NCBI GenBank assembly: GCA_020846745.1
Contig: JADLDI010000009.1
Location: 1 to 64,000, forward strand
Reading direction: 5' to 3'
Length of the DNA stretch: 64,000 nucleotides
DNA from: Bryobacterales bacterium
GTDB lineage: Bacteria; Acidobacteriota; Terriglobia; Bryobacterales; Bryobacteraceae
Part shown: positions 61,979 through 64,000 of the stretch, piece after piece
Position numbering within the stretch: position 1 is the first letter of the stretch
Layout: every line of letters begins with the position of its first letter
Position numbers and translations under genes: made by a program
The notes under the pieces: model-generated
What the model was told of the DNA's origin: nothing
Database searches by the model: none
The model's input: only the letters and a program-made list of their open reading frames with translations

Positions 61979-62012
61979 AGGCCCGGGTGATGCCCCGGGC
62001 CTTCGGTTTGTT
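61979..62012 (+). terminator. Terminator after the aldo/keto reductase
   Basis: A perfect 9-bp stem AGGCCCGGG/CCCGGGCCT (61979-61987 with 61994-62002) with a 6-nt loop is followed by TCGGTTTGTTG. A small open frame (61990-62109) with an RRELTAGLGAAAVTGL-type Tat-like piece starts within it and may be a relic. Confidence 0.7.
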
Positions 62013-62119
62013 GTGGGTAAGAAGAGAATTGACCGCGGGCTTAGGCGCTGCGGCGGTTACGGGATTGGCCGCGAATGGCAGGGACTTCTTGTCGATACCG
62101 GCTTTGTAAGGAGATCAGG

Positions 62120-63079
62120 ATGAAGCGGCGTGAATGGCTGGTGACGGCAGCGGCGGCAGCGGCGGCAGCGGCAGTCGGGTGCAACCGGCAGAAGTCGGTG
62201 GAGATCGCGGTGATACCGAAAGGCCGGGCGCACCTGTTTTGGCAATCGGTGCAGGCGGGCGCGATGTCGGCGGCGAAGCGGTCGGGGACGCAGATCGTTT
62301 GGAACGGGCCGACGTCGGAGACGGATTATGCCGGACAGATCCAGATTGTGGACGCGATGATCAACCGCCATGTGAGCGCGATTTGCCTGGCGCCGATCGA
62401 CAAGAAGGCGATGGTAGGCGTGGTGGAGCGGGCGGCGAAAGAGAAGATTCCGGTGGTGATCTTCGATTCCGGGATCGACACGGAGCAGTTCGTATCGCAA
62501 GTGGCGACCGACAATTATGCCGCGGGGCGGATGGGCGCCGAACGGATGGGGCAGATCCTGAACGGTAAGGGCAAGGTGGTAATGGTGGCGGTGCAACCCG
62601 GAGCGGCGTCGACCATGGCGCGCGAACAGGGTTTCGAAGACGCGATGAAGGAGAAGTTCCCGGACATCAAGATCGTGGACAAACGGTTCGGGATGGCAGA
62701 CTTCGCCAAGTCGCTGGCGGTGGCCGAGAACATGTTGACGGCGTTTCCGGATGTGGATGGCATGTTCGCGTCGAATGAGTCGTCGACGGTGGGTGCGGCG
62801 CAGGCGCTGAAGGGCCGCAAGTCGAAGGTGAAGCTGGTGGGGTTCGACTGGAGCCCGACGCTGCTGGACGATCTGAAGGGCGGGCTGATCGATTCACTGG
62901 TGGTGCAGCATCCGTTTAAGATGGGTCACGACAGTGTAGTGGCGGCGCTGGCGGCGTTGAAGGGCGAGAAGGTTGAGAAGATCAACAATCTGGCCCCGCG
63001 ACTGATTGTCGCGTCCGATTTGGACAAGCCGGATGTGAAAGAACAACTACACCCGGACTTGAAGAAGTACCTACAGTAA
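62120..63079 (+). CDS. Sugar ABC transporter substrate-binding lipoprotein
   Basis: 319 aa from ATG 62120, preceded by AAGGAG at 6 bp. The lipobox AAAAAVGC follows a Tat-like basic start (MKRREWL). Periplasmic binding protein type 1 (RbsB-like): IAVIPKGRAHLFWQSVQAGA, ICLAPIDKKAMVGVVERAAK, VVIFDSGIDTEQFVSQVATD, GFEDAMKEKFPDIKIVDKRF, and MFASNESSTVGAAQALKGRK. It binds a sugar for ABC import; no permease or ATPase gene is in the window. Confidence 0.88.
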   Translation: MKRREWLVTAAAAAAAAAVGCNRQKSVEIAVIPKGRAHLFWQSVQAGAMSAAKRSGTQIVWNGPTSETDYAGQIQIVDAMINRHVSAICLAPIDKKAMVGVVERAAKEKIPVVIFDSGIDTEQFVSQVATDNYAAGRMGAERMGQILNGKGKVVMVAVQPGAASTMAREQGFEDAMKEKFPDIKIVDKRFGMADFAKSLAVAENMLTAFPDVDGMFASNESSTVGAAQALKGRKSKVKLVGFDWSPTLLDDLKGGLIDSLVVQHPFKMGHDSVVAALAALKGEKVEKINNLAPRLIVASDLDKPDVKEQLHPDLKKYLQ

Positions 63080-63084
63080 GCGGG

Positions 63085-63282
63085 TCAGCTTGCCTGGCTC
63101 AACATTGTTGATACTTTCGAAAACACGGCACTGATATTGGGTGCGATGTTGGTGGGGAACAGCGCCCCGACGGCGATGGTTAGAAAAGCGGCCATTAAGG
63201 CGTACTCGATCAGGTCTTGTCCGGATCGATCGCGAAGTAACGTTTGCAGAACACTGTTAATTTTCGACCAACGGTTCTCCAT
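63085..63282 (-). CDS. Flp/type IVb pilin
   Basis: 65 aa. Residues 15-45 carry the pilin hallmark: RDRSGQDLIEYALMAAFLTIAVG, with Gly before the cleaved segment and the E-Y pair that follows it (Flp pre-pilin type). The mature hydrophobic helix would polymerise into the pilus. No tad/cpa genes are in the window. The stop is 5 bp from the convergent substrate-binding gene. Confidence 0.88.
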   Translation of the reverse strand: MENRWSKINSVLQTLLRDRSGQDLIEYALMAAFLTIAVGALFPTNIAPNISAVFSKVSTMLSQAS

Positions 63283-63430
63283 AGCTGGTCTTCTCCTCAG
63301 CAGGTTTTCTTCAGTATGCGCTGGGGATGGGGGAGAGGGGAATGCGGTGAGAGGCTGAGGGCGGGGGGAAAAAGGCCTTAGGAGAGATGGGGTGTGTGGT
63401 GGGGCGGCGATAATGGGAGAGAGGAGCGAT

Positions 63431-63703
63431 ATGGTCCATCAAGCGAGCGAGTTGTCGCCGGAGCAGAGGGCGGCGGCGGAACTGTTGTTGGGGCGTCGCC
63501 TTGACGGCGGGGAGGTACTCAGTGTCCAGGCGTTTTCGGTCCCGCAGGTTCCCGCTGAGCAGCGGCGGGAGGTGAAATCGCGGTTAGAGGAGCTATTCGC
63601 TCAGGTTGACCGTAACCTGGGTCGTGACAAGGCAGAGGAGGCTCAGGACGTCTTTTCTGAGGCCATGCGCAGTAGTCGTCCGGGCTTCCGTCTGAAGCCG
63701 TGA
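63431..63703 (+). CDS. Putative antitoxin of a PIN toxin module
   Basis: 90 aa from ATG 63431, preceded by GAGAGGAG at about 5 bp; an earlier ATG 63413 is possible. Helical and charged: LSPEQRAAAELLLGRRLDGG, then VPAEQRREVKSRLEELFAQ. It overlaps the following PIN gene by GTGA (63700-63703), the usual tight antitoxin-toxin coupling. No similarity recognised; identity comes from position. Confidence 0.65.
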   Translation: MVHQASELSPEQRAAAELLLGRRLDGGEVLSVQAFSVPQVPAEQRREVKSRLEELFAQVDRNLGRDKAEEAQDVFSEAMRSSRPGFRLKP

Positions 63704-64000
63704 GGATCACGCTCGATTCCACCATACTTGTGCGGGCGTTCGATGCAAGCAGCGAGTCGGCGCGGCCGTTGCTGCAGATTGTGCTCGCCGAAAGTCATGA
63801 GCTGGTGTTGTCCAATGAGATACTCGCGGAGACATCCCGGGTACTTCGCTATCCGAGGTTGCGCAAGCGGCACGGGATGTCGGACGCGGCTATTTATGAA
63901 TACACGATGTTGTTAAGTTCGGCCGCAACAATGGTTCGACTGGATCCGGTGTTAGTGGTGCCCATCCGCGATGCAAACGACATCGTGGTGATGCAGACTG
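63700..64000 (+). CDS. PIN-domain toxin, cut by the window edge
   Basis: At least 100 codons from GTG 63700, continuing past 64000. The start VRITLDSTILVRAF carries the first PIN acidic residue, followed by LSNEILAETSRVLRYPRLRK (second acidic residues) and PIRDANDIVVMQT (further Asp). This fits the putative PIN toxin family (ribonuclease). GTG start is used because it overlaps the antitoxin stop; no ATG lies before the motif. The C-terminus is not visible. Confidence 0.7.
   Translation, partial: MRITLDSTILVRAFDASSESARPLLQIVLAESHELVLSNEILAETSRVLRYPRLRKRHGMSDAAIYEYTMLLSSAATMVRLDPVLVVPIRDANDIVVMQT

Overview
The window looks like a chromosomal piece of a soil-type Acidobacteriota, most likely order Bryobacterales (the Solibacter group). 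The main evidence is two large secreted proteins (43403-46702 and 49084-52065) ending in the domain first described from Solibacter usitatus (TIGR03437). Supporting traits are many Tat/Sec-exported DUF1080 and ThuA-type sugar proteins, ATGA-coupled operons, and high GC outside one island. These taxon and family calls come from reading the sequence; no database was searched.

Left part (1-14.3 kb): a 138-bp tandem repeat, gltD, a leftward set (DUF1537 kinase, PdxA-type dehydrogenase, Rrf2 regulator), a redoxin, then the rightward translation/export operon ffh-rpsP-khpA-rimM-trmD-rplS-rnhB-(membrane protein)-lepB-manC. argD and an endonuclease/exonuclease/phosphatase-family gene converge on it. 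rimM has no ATG/GTG/TTG start.

Middle (14.3-29.4 kb): 13 tightly packed leftward phage structural genes: portal, scaffold-like protein, P22-type coat, connectors, tail tube, G/GT tail chaperone with an A_AAA_AAC slippery site and hairpin, a very short tape measure, gpM-like and gpL/gpJ-like tip proteins, and a large tip/fibre protein. Every frame is open, but I see no terminase, maturation protease, integrase, repressor, replication or lysis gene. It is a candidate domesticated particle or gene-transfer-agent-like locus, and the strongest candidate for an undescribed system here.

29.6-43.3 kb: glcD with tlpA; a pterin operon of two PTPS/QueD-family genes plus folE, in which the two paralogues have lost complementary catalytic residues; a decayed gene; hemerythrin and DinB-like proteins; a LysW-like zinc ribbon with a hyperacidic tail running into two secreted beta-sandwich proteins; two APC permeases, thiE and an M81 peptidase; an internally deleted gene; and gnd.

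43.4-64 kb: secreted and sugar-related genes: the repeat protein, ThuA, two DUF1080 proteins, a metalloprotease-like protein, an AIM24-type protein, a sialidase-like protein and an Ig-like lipoprotein. With them are mpg, thpR, an ECF sigma/anti-sigma/DUF3106-like trio, a mutarotase-like protein, an SDR, an aldo/keto reductase and a sugar-binding lipoprotein, then a Flp pilin and a PIN-type toxin-antitoxin pair cut by the right edge. No tRNA, rRNA or CRISPR array was seen.
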